A stretch of 42,492 nucleotides of DNA from Rhodoferax sp. (lineage in GTDB: Bacteria; Pseudomonadota; Gammaproteobacteria; Burkholderiales; Burkholderiaceae_C): positions 1 through 42,492 of the forward strand of contig JANYJD010000329.1 of assembly GCA_025358555.1 (NCBI GenBank), given 5' to 3'. A model generated the notes under the pieces. It ran no database searches, was not told the DNA's origin, and saw only the letters and a list, made by a program, of their open reading frames with translations. Shown piece after piece: positions 24,311-33,206 of this stretch. The stretch's first letter is position 1. Each line of letters begins with the position of its first letter. Position numbers and translations under genes: made by a program.

Positions 24311-25495
24311 CTAACGCTTCATAAGGGCGGCCAAACTCGCCGCCAAATCTTCCAGCTTGCTCACATTGTGAACCGCCAACATGCCGTGGGCCTGACTGTG
24401 CAGCGCAGCGGCACCGCGCGCCAGAGGGGCATAGCCTTCAAAGCGCAGCAGCGGGTTGAGCCACAGCAGGCGGCGGGATCGTAGGCGCAGCCAGGCGAGT
24501 TCTTTCACCAGCGCGCCGGGCTCGCCGGTGTCCAGCCCGTCGGTGATGATGAGCACCAGCGTGCGCCGCCCCACCAGCCGGCGCGAGTGCAGGCGGCGCA
24601 AGGTGGCCAGCGAATCGCCCAGTTGCGTGCCGCCAGCAAAGTCATCAATCGCGGCGCTGGCGTGGGCCAGCATGTCGTCGGTGTCGGCTACTTTGAAGGC
24701 CGGTGTCAGGTCCGTCAAGTGCGTGCCGAAGGCAAACACGTCACGCCGGGGGTGTCTGCGCGTGGCGGCATGCAAAAAAGCCAGCAGCAGGCGGGCATAG
24801 CGCTCCATCGAGCCCGACACGTCCACCAGCACCAAGAGCGGCAAGGCTTGCTGGCGCCGGGCCAGCCGGGGCAGCCGCACCAGCTCGCCGCCAGTTTGCG
24901 ACGCCTGGTGCATCACGCCTGGCCAGTGGATGCGCGCGCCCGAAGTGGCCGGGCGCGTGCGGCGCGACGCAAAATGCGGCAGCGGCAGGCGCACATCGCG
25001 TGCCAGGCGCTCCACCAGGCGGTACTCGCTGCCCGACAGCGAGTTGAAATCTGCGTGCTTGAGGCGGTCCAGGCTGCTTGCCGTCATGGCCGCGTCAAAC
25101 TCGACTTCTTTGTCGGACGGCTTCGGTTTGGCCTGCTGGCCATAAGCGTTTTGCGGCGCCAACGCCTCACGCACGCGCGGGCGGCGCTTGCTGGGCTCGG
25201 CCTTGCCTTCGGCGCTGGGCAGCAGTTGCGCCAGCAGTTTTGCTGCAACATCCGGGTTGCGGAAATAAGCGTCAAACAGCTCGCGGAAAACCATGCGGTC
25301 CTGCTCGCGGCTGACCATCACGGCTTCCATTGCAGCGCTGATGTCCTGCTTTTGCCCCAAGCCCACGGCGATTGCTGCATGCGTGGCCAGCGCGATGCGC
25401 GAGCTGTCAACCCGCACGCCGGCGCGGCGCAGCGTGCGGCCAAACCCGGCGATGTTGGCGGCGAGTTTGCCGGTTCTGGAATCGCCTAACTGCAT
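24311..25495 (-). CDS. coxE: CoxE-like VWA-domain protein
   Basis: A 394-residue protein of the CoxE family. The C-terminal half is a von Willebrand A domain with an intact metal-ion-dependent adhesion motif, VDVSGSMERYARLLLAFLH, and later LIITDGLDTGEPG. The N-terminal half is helical and basic. CoxE works with the AAA+ protein CoxD to mature the molybdenum-copper centre of CO dehydrogenase, and MoxR-VWA pairs generally act as chaperones. It starts 18 bases after coxD, a typical operon distance. Confidence 0.9.
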   Translation of the reverse strand: MQLGDSRTGKLAANIAGFGRTLRRAGVRVDSSRIALATHAAIAVGLGQKQDISAAMEAVMVSREQDRMVFRELFDAYFRNPDVAAKLLAQLLPSAEGKAEPSKRRPRVREALAPQNAYGQQAKPKPSDKEVEFDAAMTASSLDRLKHADFNSLSGSEYRLVERLARDVRLPLPHFASRRTRPATSGARIHWPGVMHQASQTGGELVRLPRLARRQQALPLLVLVDVSGSMERYARLLLAFLHAATRRHPRRDVFAFGTHLTDLTPAFKVADTDDMLAHASAAIDDFAGGTQLGDSLATLRRLHSRRLVGRRTLVLIITDGLDTGEPGALVKELAWLRLRSRRLLWLNPLLRFEGYAPLARGAAALHSQAHGMLAVHNVSKLEDLAASLAALMKR

Positions 25496-25513
25496 TTCAA
25501 GCCCGGATCGTCA

Positions 25514-26446
25514 TCAGGCATCCGCCTCGGCGGGCTTGAGCAGCGCCGTTGCCATGTCCGCCGTGAGCGCGGCTACGTCTTCGCGCTGCTTGAACAAAAT
25601 GCCTGCCGTGTCGGACACCACCTCGGGGTCTACGGCCAGCGTGTCCAGCGCCACTAGCGCCTTGGCCCATTCCACGCATTCGGCAATGCCGGGCGCGCGC
25701 TGGAAGGCGTTGGAAAACGGCGCTGACCGCAGCCGCCCGACGAACTCGGCCACCTGGGCTGACAGCGCCTCAGACGCGCCCGGCACCTGGGCGCGGATGA
25801 TGGTCAACTCACGCTCGCGGTCGGGGTAATCCAGCCAGTGGTAAAGGCAGCGGCGCTTAACCGCGTCATTGAGCTCGCGGGTGCGGTTGCTGGTCAAAAT
25901 CGTCACCGGCGTGACGAGCGCACGCACCGTACCAATCTCGGGGATGCTGACCTGGTACTCGCCCAGGTACTCCAGCAAAAACGCCTCAAAAGGCTCGTCG
26001 GCGCGGTCTACTTCGTCGATCAAAAGCACCGCACCAGGGGCTGGCGCCTGCAAGGCTTGCAGCAGCGGGCGGCGGATGAGGTAGCGGTCCTGGTAGACCT
26101 CGCGCTCCACGTCACGCGTGGCTTCATGCGGGGTGTTGGCGATGTTGCCCTGGCCGTGGTCTTTCAATTCAGCCGCACGCATGTGCAATAGCTGGGCAGC
26201 GTAATTCCACTCGTACAGGGCTTCGCGCTGCTCCAGGCCGTCGTAGCATTGCAGGCGCAGCATCTGGCGCTGCAACGCGGTGCTCAAGGCTTTGGCCAGC
26301 TCGGTTTTGCCCACGCCAGGCTCGCCTTCCAGCAACAGGGGGCGCTGGAGTTTGAGCGCCAGAAACACGGCGGTGGCCAGCCTGCGGTCGGCAAAGTAAC
26401 CTGCCGCTTCAAGGGCTTTGATAAGCGAATCAATAGTGGGGAACAT
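25514..26446 (-). CDS. coxD: CoxD-like MoxR AAA+ ATPase
   Basis: A 310-residue MoxR-family ATPase. Numbering from the chosen ATG at 26446: Walker A GEPGVGKT at 41-48, Walker B VLLIDEVDRAD in the middle and TILTSNRTRELNDAVKRRC as the sensor region. The open frame continues 42 codons upstream but that part is not conserved-looking and the MFPTIDSLIKAL start is typical. CoxD is needed for assembly of the active site of CO dehydrogenase-type enzymes. It heads the group coxD-coxE-coxG-xdhC and is separated from coxM by a terminator, so it probably has its own promoter near 26500-26600. Confidence 0.92.
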   Translation of the reverse strand: MFPTIDSLIKALEAAGYFADRRLATAVFLALKLQRPLLLEGEPGVGKTELAKALSTALQRQMLRLQCYDGLEQREALYEWNYAAQLLHMRAAELKDHGQGNIANTPHEATRDVEREVYQDRYLIRRPLLQALQAPAPGAVLLIDEVDRADEPFEAFLLEYLGEYQVSIPEIGTVRALVTPVTILTSNRTRELNDAVKRRCLYHWLDYPDRERELTIIRAQVPGASEALSAQVAEFVGRLRSAPFSNAFQRAPGIAECVEWAKALVALDTLAVDPEVVSDTAGILFKQREDVAALTADMATALLKPAEADA

Positions 26447-26591
26447 GGGCAAAGTGCTTCGGAATGGCGGTTGGGGATTTTGGGGTTGAAGGAACAGCGC
26501 GGCAATTGTCGTTACCAATGTTTTGGTCGGCATGGCGAAATGCCCGCCATTCGCTGCAACGAAACCAACCATTCGCCGAGAAGCGGTATAC

Positions 26592-26650
26592 TATAAATTA
26601 AATAGCTAATAATGCACTGTACACAAGGGCTACAGGCCATTTTAACCCCC
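26592..26650 (+). repeat. Dispersed repeat copy between coxM and coxD
   Basis: AAATTAAATAGCTAATAATG, then CACTGTACACAAGGGC and TACAGGCCATTTTAACCCCC: the most complete copy in the window. It lies in the 311-base gap between coxM and coxD, beside the terminator at 26660. The rest of this gap must hold the coxD promoter, which I cannot place with confidence. Confidence 0.75.
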
Positions 26651-26659
26651 AATATACAC

Positions 26660-26690
26660 AAAAAAACCCCGCATCGGGTGACACGGGGCT
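26660..26690 (-). terminator. Terminator of the coxS-coxL-coxM transcript
   Basis: On the minus strand CCCCGTGT (loop CACCCG) ATGCGGGG followed by seven T. The stem is eight pairs including two G-U pairs. It lies about 70 bases after the coxM stop and separates the structural cox genes from the accessory group. Confidence 0.75.
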
Positions 26691-26757
26691 TGCAGGGCCA
26701 AAACAAGGCGGAGCGAACCTGAAACCTGCACCAGCGATCGCCCCAGACCCGTATTTT

Positions 26758-27561
26758 CTAACCCAACATCTTCGTCACCGCCCGCTGCGTCTGCACGCTG
26801 ATCAAGTTGGCGCGGTAAAGGGCAGAGGCGTGAATGTCGGCGTTCAAGTCGGTCGGATCAATTTTCACACCGGCGGCTGATGCGGCGGTGAAGCTGCTGG
26901 TCAAAGCCGCTTCCAGCCCTTTGTGGCGGAACACGCCATTGGCCGCGCCCGTGACGGCCACGCGCACGCCCGAGTCGGTTTGCGCCACAAACACGCCCAC
27001 CAAAGCAAAGCGCGATGCGGGTTGCACAAACTTCATGTACGCAGCTTTTTTGGGGATGGGAAAACTGATCGCGGTGATGAGCTCGCCATCTTTCAAGGCT
27101 GTGGCGAACATGCCTTGGAAGAAGTCGTCCGCCGCGATTTTGCGTTGCGTGGTGCCGTGTGTCGTGTGAATCGTGGCACCCAGCGCAAGTACCGCACTGG
27201 GGTAGCAGGCAGCGGGGTCGTTGTTGGCGACCGAGCCGCCCAGTGTGCCCATGGCGCGCACTTGCTTGTCGCCAATGTGTGCCGCCAGGTTGGCCAGCGC
27301 GGGGATGGCGGCCTTGATGTCAGCGTTGTTGGCCACGTCCAGGTGGCGCGTCATGGCGCCAATCACAAAGGCATTGCCCTCGCGTTTGATGCCAGACAGC
27401 TCCTTGATGCCGCCCAGGTCGGCCAACTGGCCAGGGTCGGCCAGGCGCTGCTTCATCGAAGCCAGCAGGGTTTGACCACCGGCCAGCACTTTGACACCGG
27501 CGGCAGCCAGCTTGGTGGCGTCTGCGAGGGTGGTGGGTCGTTCTAGAGTGAATGCGTACAT
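26758..27561 (-). CDS. coxM: CoxM: FAD-binding medium subunit of CO dehydrogenase-like enzyme
   Basis: A 267-residue FAD subunit of a molybdenum hydroxylase. The start at 27561 (MYAFTLERPTTLADA) has AAGGAG seven bases upstream. The two FAD-contact motifs are AGGQTLLASMKQ and TLGGSVANNDPAACYPS. It receives electrons from the iron-sulfur subunit and passes them to quinone or another acceptor. It is the last gene of coxS-coxL-coxM, 20 bases after coxL. Confidence 0.93.
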   Translation of the reverse strand: MYAFTLERPTTLADATKLAAAGVKVLAGGQTLLASMKQRLADPGQLADLGGIKELSGIKREGNAFVIGAMTRHLDVANNADIKAAIPALANLAAHIGDKQVRAMGTLGGSVANNDPAACYPSAVLALGATIHTTHGTTQRKIAADDFFQGMFATALKDGELITAISFPIPKKAAYMKFVQPASRFALVGVFVAQTDSGVRVAVTGAANGVFRHKGLEAALTSSFTAASAAGVKIDPTDLNADIHASALYRANLISVQTQRAVTKMLG

Positions 27562-27580
27562 GTTTGAACTCCTTGTCAGG

Positions 27581-29953
27581 TCAGGCTTTTGCGTTTTGAA
27601 TGGCTTCCCAGACGCGGCTGGGCGATGCAGGCATGTCAAAGTCTTTGACGCCGACGCCCTTGAGCGCGTCCAGCACGGCGTTGATGACAGCTGGCGGCGA
27701 ACCAATCGCACCGGCCTCGCCGCAGCCCTTGGTGCCCAGCGGGTTGTGGCTGCATGGCGTGCAGATGGTGCCGATCACAAACTGCGGGAAGTCATCAGCG
27801 CGCGGCATCGCGTAGTCCATGAAACTGCCGGTGAGCAACTGGCCACTTTCGCGCTCGTACACACAGTTTTCCATCAGTGCCTGGCCAATGCCCTGCACCA
27901 GCCCGCCATGCACCTGGCCTTCGACAATCATCGGGTTGATGATGGTGCCGAAGTCGTCCACTGCGGTGAATTTGTCAACGCGGGTAACGCCCGTGGCCGG
28001 GTCAATTTCGACCTCGCAGATGTAGGTGCCTGCGGGGAAGGTGAAATTGGTCGGGTCGTAAAACGCTGTCTCGTTCAGGCCCGGCTCCAGCTTGTCCAGC
28101 GGGTAATTGTGCGGCACATAAGCGGTGAGCGCTACCTGGCCGAAGGTCACTTTTTTATCAGTGCCCTTGACGGTGAATTCGCCGTTGGCAAACTCGACGT
28201 CGGCGTCGCTCGCCTCCATCAAATGCGCAGCGATCTTCTTGGCCTTGGTTTCGATCTTGTCCAGCGCCTTCATGATGGCTGCACCGCCCACGCTGATGGA
28301 GCGCGAGCCATAGGTGCCCATGCCAAACGGCACGCGGCCGGTGTCGCCGTGCACCACATCCACCGCTTCCACCGCAATGCCCAGGCGCGCTGCCACCACT
28401 TGCGCAAACGTGGTCTCATGTCCCTGGCCGTGGCTGTGCGAGCCGGTGAACACCGTCACGCTGCCGGTGGGGTGCACGCGCACTTCGCCGCATTCAAACA
28501 GGCCAGCCCTTGCACCCAAGGCACCCGCGATGTTGCTGGGCGCAATGCCACAGGCTTCGATGTAGCTGCTGTAACCCATGCCGCGCAGCAAGCCTTTGGC
28601 GGCGCTGGCGGTTTTGCGCATTTCAAACCCGGCCACGTCGCCCAGGCTTTGCGCCTTGGTCATGCAGCCGTGGTAATCGCCCACGTCATATTGCAAGGCC
28701 ACCGGGGTCTGGTACGGCCAGCTGGTGATGAAGTTGCGTTTGCGGATTTCGTCCTGCGCCAGCCCCAAGTCCCAGCCGCAGCGGCTGACCAGGCGCTCCA
28801 GCAAATACGTGGCTTCCGGACGACCCGCGCCACGGTAGGCATCCACCGGCGCGGTGTTGGTGAACCAGGCGTCTACTTCCACATAGATTTGCGGGCAGGT
28901 GTATTGGCCAGCCAGCAAGGTAGCGTAAAGAATTGTCGGAACGGCGGGCGCAAAGGTGGACAGATATGCACCCATGTTCGCATCGGTGTGGACCCGCATG
29001 GCCAGGAACTTGCCGTCTTTGTCCATCGCCATTTCGGCGTGGCTCACGTGATCGCGGCCATGGGCGTCGGTAAGGAAGGACTCAGTGCGCTCGCAGGTCC
29101 ATTTAATGCTGCGGTTGACCTGCTTGGCGGCCCAGGTCAGGGCCACGTCCTCGGCGTACAAAAAGATTTTGGAGCCAAAGCCGCCGCCCACGTCAGGCGC
29201 AATCACGCGCACCTTGTGTTCGGGCAAGCCCAGCACAAAGGCCGTCATCAGCAGGCGCTCCACGTGCGGGTTCTGGTTGGCCACGTACAGCGTGTATTCC
29301 TCGGTGGCGCGGCTGTACATGCCGATGGCCGCGCGCGGCTCCATGGCGTTGGGCACCAGGCGGTTGTTGACCAGGTCGAGCTTGGTGATGTGCGCAGCTT
29401 TGGCGAACGCGGCGTCCACATTGCCTTTGTCGCCAATGGCCCATTTGTAGCAATGGTTGTCGGGCGCTGCCTCGTGCAGGGCCGCGCCTTTGGGGGCGTC
29501 GCGCACGTCCACCATCGCCGTCAGCACGTCGTAGTCCACTTCAACCGCTTCGGCAGCATTCTTGGCCTGCTCCAGCGTATCGGCAATCACCATCGCCACC
29601 TGGTCGCCCACGTAGCGGACTTTGCCGATGGCGAGAATGGGGTGCGGCGGCTCTTTCATGGGCGAGCCGTCGGTGCTGGTGATGAGCCAGCCACAGGGCA
29701 AGCCGCCCATTTTTCCGTCGATGTCCTTGCCGGTGAAGATTTCCACCACGCCCGGCATGGCTTTGGCTTTTGTCACATCAATGGCTTTGACGTTGGCATG
29801 CGCATGCGGGCTGCGCACGAATACGGCAAACGCCTGGTTGGCCTGGACGATGTCGTCGGTGTAGTTGCCTGCGCCGGTGAGGAAGCGGTAGTCTTCCTTG
29901 CGGCGGATGGCCGCGCCAATGTGTGGCAGGTTGGCAAAATCGGGTGCGCCCAT
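27581..29953 (-). CDS. coxL: CoxL: molybdopterin large subunit, form II CO dehydrogenase-like
   Basis: A 790-residue large subunit of a xanthine-oxidase-family enzyme. The active-site loop reads [11 protein letters not shown] at about residue 373: AYRGAGR is the form II signature, whereas proven CO-oxidising form I enzymes carry AYxCSFR with the copper-binding Cys. Also visible are [10 protein letters not shown] (cofactor domain) and, near the C-terminus, [20 protein letters not shown] with the catalytic-type Glu. It sits between coxS and coxM in one operon. Form II enzymes may oxidise CO slowly or act on other small or aromatic substrates; the true substrate is unknown. Confidence 0.93.
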   Translation of the reverse strand: MGAPDFANLPHIGAAIRRKEDYRFLTGAGNYTDDIVQANQAFAVFVRSPHAHANVKAIDVTKAKAMPGVVEIFTGKDIDGKMGGLPCGWLITSTDGSPMKEPPHPILAIGKVRYVGDQVAMVIADTLEQAKNAAEAVEVDYDVLTAMVDVRDAPKGAALHEAAPDNHCYKWAIGDKGNVDAAFAKAAHITKLDLVNNRLVPNAMEPRAAIGMYSRATEEYTLYVANQNPHVERLLMTAFVLGLPEHKVRVIAPDVGGGFGSKIFLYAEDVALTWAAKQVNRSIKWTCERTESFLTDAHGRDHVSHAEMAMDKDGKFLAMRVHTDANMGAYLSTFAPAVPTILYATLLAGQYTCPQIYVEVDAWFTNTAPVDAYRGAGRPEATYLLERLVSRCGWDLGLAQDEIRKRNFITSWPYQTPVALQYDVGDYHGCMTKAQSLGDVAGFEMRKTASAAKGLLRGMGYSSYIEACGIAPSNIAGALGARAGLFECGEVRVHPTGSVTVFTGSHSHGQGHETTFAQVVAARLGIAVEAVDVVHGDTGRVPFGMGTYGSRSISVGGAAIMKALDKIETKAKKIAAHLMEASDADVEFANGEFTVKGTDKKVTFGQVALTAYVPHNYPLDKLEPGLNETAFYDPTNFTFPAGTYICEVEIDPATGVTRVDKFTAVDDFGTIINPMIVEGQVHGGLVQGIGQALMENCVYERESGQLLTGSFMDYAMPRADDFPQFVIGTICTPCSHNPLGTKGCGEAGAIGSPPAVINAVLDALKGVGVKDFDMPASPSRVWEAIQNAKA

Positions 29954-29977
29954 GGGTGTGCTCCAGTAAGTGGGTGT

Positions 29978-30448
29978 TCAGGCTGAGGCCATGCCGACAG
30001 CACCGAGCTGCACGGCCTTGACGATGTTCTGGTAACCGGTGCAGCGGCACAGGTTTCCCTCCAGCAACTCGCGGATTTCGCCTTCGGTCGCTTTGGGGTG
30101 GTGTGTGCACAGGTCAACCGAGCTCATTACCATACCGGTGGTGCAAAAGCCGCATTGCAGGCCGTGGCATTCCTTGAAAGCGGCCTGCATCGGATGCATG
30201 GTGCCATCTGCCGCAGCCAGGCCTTCAATCGTGGTGATCTCCGCGCCAATGGCTTGCGCCGCCAGGATGTTGCAAGACTTCACGGCGCGCCCATTCATGA
30301 TGACGGTGCAGGCCCCGCATTGGGCCGTGTCGCAGCCCACATGGGTGCCGGTAAGGTGGAGGTTTTCGCGCAGGGCTTGCACCAGCAGCGTGTTGGGGGC
30401 GAGGTCAAGGCTGCTGGATTTGCCGTTGACTTTGAACTGGACCTGCAT
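29978..30448 (-). CDS. coxS: CoxS: 2Fe-2S small subunit
   Basis: A 156-residue protein from the preferred ATG at 30448, which has GGAGAAAA just upstream; an ATG five codons earlier is possible. Eight cysteines bind two clusters: C39, C44, C47 and C59 (plant-ferredoxin type, [10 protein letters not shown]) and C99, C102, C134 and C136 (CGFC, CRC). It carries electrons from the molybdenum centre of CoxL to the FAD of CoxM. It is the first gene of the structural operon, starting from the intergenic region shared with the divergent regulator. Confidence 0.95.
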   Translation of the reverse strand: MQVQFKVNGKSSSLDLAPNTLLVQALRENLHLTGTHVGCDTAQCGACTVIMNGRAVKSCNILAAQAIGAEITTIEGLAAADGTMHPMQAAFKECHGLQCGFCTTGMVMSSVDLCTHHPKATEGEIRELLEGNLCRCTGYQNIVKAVQLGAVGMASA

Positions 30449-30515
30449 AGAAGTTTTCTCCATCGGTGTATCGGTGATCGGGCGTACAAATTATTGGAGT
30501 GTTGCCCAGGCAAAG

Positions 30516-30535
30516 CCCTAGGCTAAACCCTAGGG
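30516..30535. promoter_or_regulatory. Operator-like CCCTAGG pair upstream of coxS
   Basis: CCCTAGG (30516-30522) and the palindrome CCCTAGGG (30528-30535) stand 12 bases apart in the short region between coxS and the divergent regulator. A repeated palindromic site here is a good candidate for binding by that regulator or another cox control protein. Confidence 0.4.
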
Positions 30536-30565
30536 AAGCGACCAGCGCCCAGTGAAATTCTCAAA

Positions 30566-31795
30566 ATGTCACATTCTGTGCGCCGAGCTTCCATCCATGC
30601 ACCAAAACCGGTAAAGTGCGCCATGCTCCAAACTCTGGCACGCTCTTCCGAACAACGCATGCGCCAGATCGCCATGGCACGGCAGGCCGTGCTGCAGGAG
30701 GGCCAGCCCGTTCTGGGGGGATTGACCGAGACGTGGATCACACGCTCCTGGCTGCGCTGCCTTGCCGACGGCCAGCGCCCCGACAAATCGGTGACCTTCG
30801 ACGTGATACCGGCCCAGGCGCCGAACCGCATTGAGGAAGCCAACCACACACTGCTGACTGCGGCGCGCCCGGCACTGAAAAAACTGGGTCATGCCATTGC
30901 CAACACGCGCTACTTCGCCATTTTGACCAACTCGCAGGGCGTGGTGGTGGATGTGGACGGCCCGGTGGACCGCAGCGATCCACGCGCCAACACGATTGCG
31001 CGCGTGGGGGTTGATCTGTCTGAACGCGCCATCGGCACATCGGCCATTGGTGCTGCGCTGAACGAGTTGCGGCCTGTGTGGCTGCACCGTGGCGAGCATT
31101 TCTACACTGGCAACGCGGCCTACAGTTGCGCCGGTGCGCCGCTGTTCGGGCCGGATGGCCAGTGCGTGGGCATGCTCGATCTGACCGGCGTGGAGGCCGA
31201 CGAGCGGCCAGAACTCAAATACTTGGTGGCGCAGTCGGCCCGCAGCATCGAAAACGCGCTGACGCTGGAGCGCCCGCACAGCCTTCTGGTGCGCCTGAAC
31301 TGGCCTGGCCGCACGCTGGGCGATGAAACGGACGGACTGGTGTGCCTGGACGCCGATGGCTGGGTGATGGGCGCCAACCAGGTTGCACGCGCCCTGATCG
31401 CCCAACTTAGCCCGGTCAACCCGGCCGGCCAAGTCGGCAAGGCTGGGCAGGCGGCGCACTCCACGCATTGCAGCGAACTGTTTGCCATGCCCTACGAGAT
31501 GCTGTTTGAAGCGGCCGGGCGCGATGCCTACGGCCAGCCGGCCCCGATCGATGTGCCCTTGTGGTCGGGCCTGCGCCTGCACGCCATTTCCATCAACCGG
31601 GCCCATGCCAATGCCGGTGCATCTTTGCAGCGCGGCATTCCGGGCAGCGACCACCGGTCGCTGCGCGATGTCGAGAGCGCGTTGATCCGCAAAGCCGTGA
31701 TGCAGGCCCGAGGCAACGTGATGCAGGCCGCGCGCGAACTGGGCATCAGCCGTGCCACTGTGTACCGCAAGCTGGGTAACAAAAGCAAGCTGTAG
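30566..31795 (+). CDS. GAF-domain transcriptional regulator with Fis-type HTH (AcoR-like, no AAA+ domain)
   Basis: A 409-residue regulator. An AcoR-like N-terminal region precedes a GAF sensor domain (about 95-235; ILTNSQGVVVDVDG, GTSAIGAALNELRPVWLHRGEHF). A Fis-type HTH lies at the C-terminus (RKAVMQARGNVMQAARELGISRATVYRKLG). The central sigma-54-activating ATPase normally found in AcoR-type activators is missing: no GAFTGA and no Walker A. It should therefore act on ordinary promoters as a repressor or activator. It is divergent from coxS, which suggests control of the cox genes by a small ligand. The start is uncertain; ATG at 30623 is an alternative. Confidence 0.85.
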   Translation: MSHSVRRASIHAPKPVKCAMLQTLARSSEQRMRQIAMARQAVLQEGQPVLGGLTETWITRSWLRCLADGQRPDKSVTFDVIPAQAPNRIEEANHTLLTAARPALKKLGHAIANTRYFAILTNSQGVVVDVDGPVDRSDPRANTIARVGVDLSERAIGTSAIGAALNELRPVWLHRGEHFYTGNAAYSCAGAPLFGPDGQCVGMLDLTGVEADERPELKYLVAQSARSIENALTLERPHSLLVRLNWPGRTLGDETDGLVCLDADGWVMGANQVARALIAQLSPVNPAGQVGKAGQAAHSTHCSELFAMPYEMLFEAAGRDAYGQPAPIDVPLWSGLRLHAISINRAHANAGASLQRGIPGSDHRSLRDVESALIRKAVMQARGNVMQAARELGISRATVYRKLGNKSKL

Positions 31796-32157
31796 GTTTG
31801 CGGTTAGGGGAATGGCGGCAGCCCGCATTGGCCGGTGTGACGACTCCTCCCGCTGGCTTGGGGCCAGCTTGCCTCGGCCTTACTTCGGCCTGACGCCCGC
31901 CTTACCAAATTCTGCGACGCTGGCAAAAAAGATAGCTGCTTAGCCCGCTATTACAAGGTCTAAGCGTGAATTAATTCACTTTCGCGCAACACTATTCGCG
32001 TGCAATGCTCGATTTACAGTTGATCCGTCAACTTTTTTACACACCCAGCCCGAAGCCACTTGTATAGTTATGAGCGATAACAAGATAGCTGCAGCCCTGC
32101 GGTTCCAAATCTCTGGAAAAGCACGGTCGCCCTCACAACCCATACAAGACAAAACCA
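31796..32157. other. Intergenic region upstream of the chemosensory operon
   Basis: About 360 bases without a convincing gene. It contains a diverged dispersed-repeat-like segment at 31924-31965 (GATAGCTGCTTAGC, then TTACAAGGTCTAAGC). The AT-rich stretch 31965-32090 (TATAGTTATGAGCGATAACA near 32061) may hold the promoter of the operon beginning at 32158. A short minus-strand open frame here has no ribosome site and I do not call it. Confidence 0.5.
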
Positions 32158-32523
32158 ATGGCCATACGATCAATTTTGTGCGTCGACGACTCCGCCCCTG
32201 ACCTTAAACTGCTGGCGGGCACACTAACCTCGGCCGGCTACCTGGTCGCCACCGCGCAAAACGGCAAACAGGCCATTGAGGCTGCCGCACTCAACAAGCC
32301 AGACCTCATTTTCATGGACGTGAACATGCCTGAGATGGATGGCTTCCAGGCAACACGCTCGCTGGCAGGCAAGTCTGAGACCAAGATGATTCCGGTCGTG
32401 CTGGTCACATCCAAAGACCAAAAAGCCGACCGGGTTTGGGCGCAAATGCTCGGCGTCAAGGGCTACATCACCAAGCCCTACCCGCCCCAGGCCCTGCTGG
32501 ACATGGTCAAAGCCATCGGCTGA
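32158..32523 (+). CDS. CheY-like single-domain response regulator (PilH-type)
   Basis: A 121-residue receiver domain with the complete phosphorylation site: acidic pair D10/D11 (CVDDS), acceptor D54 (IFMDVNMPEMDGF), T84 and K106 (YITKPYPP). The DVNMPEMDGFQATRSL sequence resembles PilH of the Pil-Chp system, which acts as an output or phosphate-sink regulator of type IV pilus motility. It is the first gene of a five-gene chemosensory operon; its stop overlaps the next start (TGATG). Confidence 0.9.
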   Translation: MAIRSILCVDDSAPDLKLLAGTLTSAGYLVATAQNGKQAIEAAALNKPDLIFMDVNMPEMDGFQATRSLAGKSETKMIPVVLVTSKDQKADRVWAQMLGVKGYITKPYPPQALLDMVKAIG

Positions 32524-33206
32524 TGGATCGGCTGGCCCATCGACCCATTGACCCCGATATCCCGGCCTTGGACCCTGCACCAACACTGTCTGCGGCTGCT
32601 GCCACCGCCCCGCCTTTGGTTTTGTCCGAGGCGAAAGCTCCGGGCGACTTACGCCAGCTGGTGGCGGCGGGCTCCATGCGTTTCATCATTGGCTTTGACG
32701 AATCCCGCGAGTACGTAGACGCCGTCGCCTCGTTGACGCGCATTCCCCGCTCGCCGGGCTGGTTGCTGGGCGCGTTCAGCGCCGACGGCAACGCTGTGCC
32801 GCTGGTGGACATTTATGCCTGGGCGCATCAGCAAGAGCCCACTCGCTGGAGGCCGCCCGGCCACTTGGCAGGCAGCCGGTTTGAAGCGCGTGAAGGCCAC
32901 CATCCAGGATCGCCCTCGGCCGGAACGCTGCGTGCCCTGCGCATGGGCGATGGTGCCAGCGCCTGGGCCATACGCGTCACCGAGGCACCGGCTGTCATCT
33001 CTTTGGCGCATAACCAGTCGCGCGCCATTTCGTCAAAGTTGCCGCTGGCTGTCTCGTCCGTCAATGGGCATTTGATGCCCCATGCAATGGCGGCATGGTT
33101 CCTTGCCGGTGACGTTGTTGCCCTGCAAATCCGCTGGGCGGCCCTGGCAGATGTGTTGAGGCAGGAATTGGCCGGGATTTCAACCGCTGAAAGAAGAAAA
33201 GAATGA
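32523..33206 (+). CDS. CheW-like scaffold protein (PilI-type)
   Basis: A 227-residue protein beginning at the ATG that overlaps the preceding stop codon. After a Pro/Ala-rich N-terminus (about 1-45) comes a diverged CheW domain: [46 protein letters not shown] is close to the usual FxI-IPxxPxxlxGvxxxxGxxvPvvDL pattern. CheW couples a chemoreceptor to the CheA kinase. The assignment is supported by position between the response regulator and the receptor gene, which it overlaps by ATGA. Confidence 0.8.
   Translation: MDRLAHRPIDPDIPALDPAPTLSAAAATAPPLVLSEAKAPGDLRQLVAAGSMRFIIGFDESREYVDAVASLTRIPRSPGWLLGAFSADGNAVPLVDIYAWAHQQEPTRWRPPGHLAGSRFEAREGHHPGSPSAGTLRALRMGDGASAWAIRVTEAPAVISLAHNQSRAISSKLPLAVSSVNGHLMPHAMAAWFLAGDVVALQIRWAALADVLRQELAGISTAERRKE

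Noticed and set aside
27491-29986. Very long plus-strand open frame antisense to coxL
   Set aside because: The minus-strand frame encodes clear CoxL motifs. The opposite frame is a His/Ala/Gly-rich shadow caused by high GC content and has no ribosome site or recognisable domain.
30449-30565. Sigma-54 promoter controlled by the AcoR-like regulator
   Set aside because: No GG-n10-GC element at -24/-12 is visible and the regulator lacks the AAA+ domain needed to activate sigma-54.
31976-32173. Small minus-strand open frame of 65 codons upstream of the chemosensory operon
   Set aside because: No ribosome site, no motif, and it overlaps the likely promoter and start of the response regulator gene.
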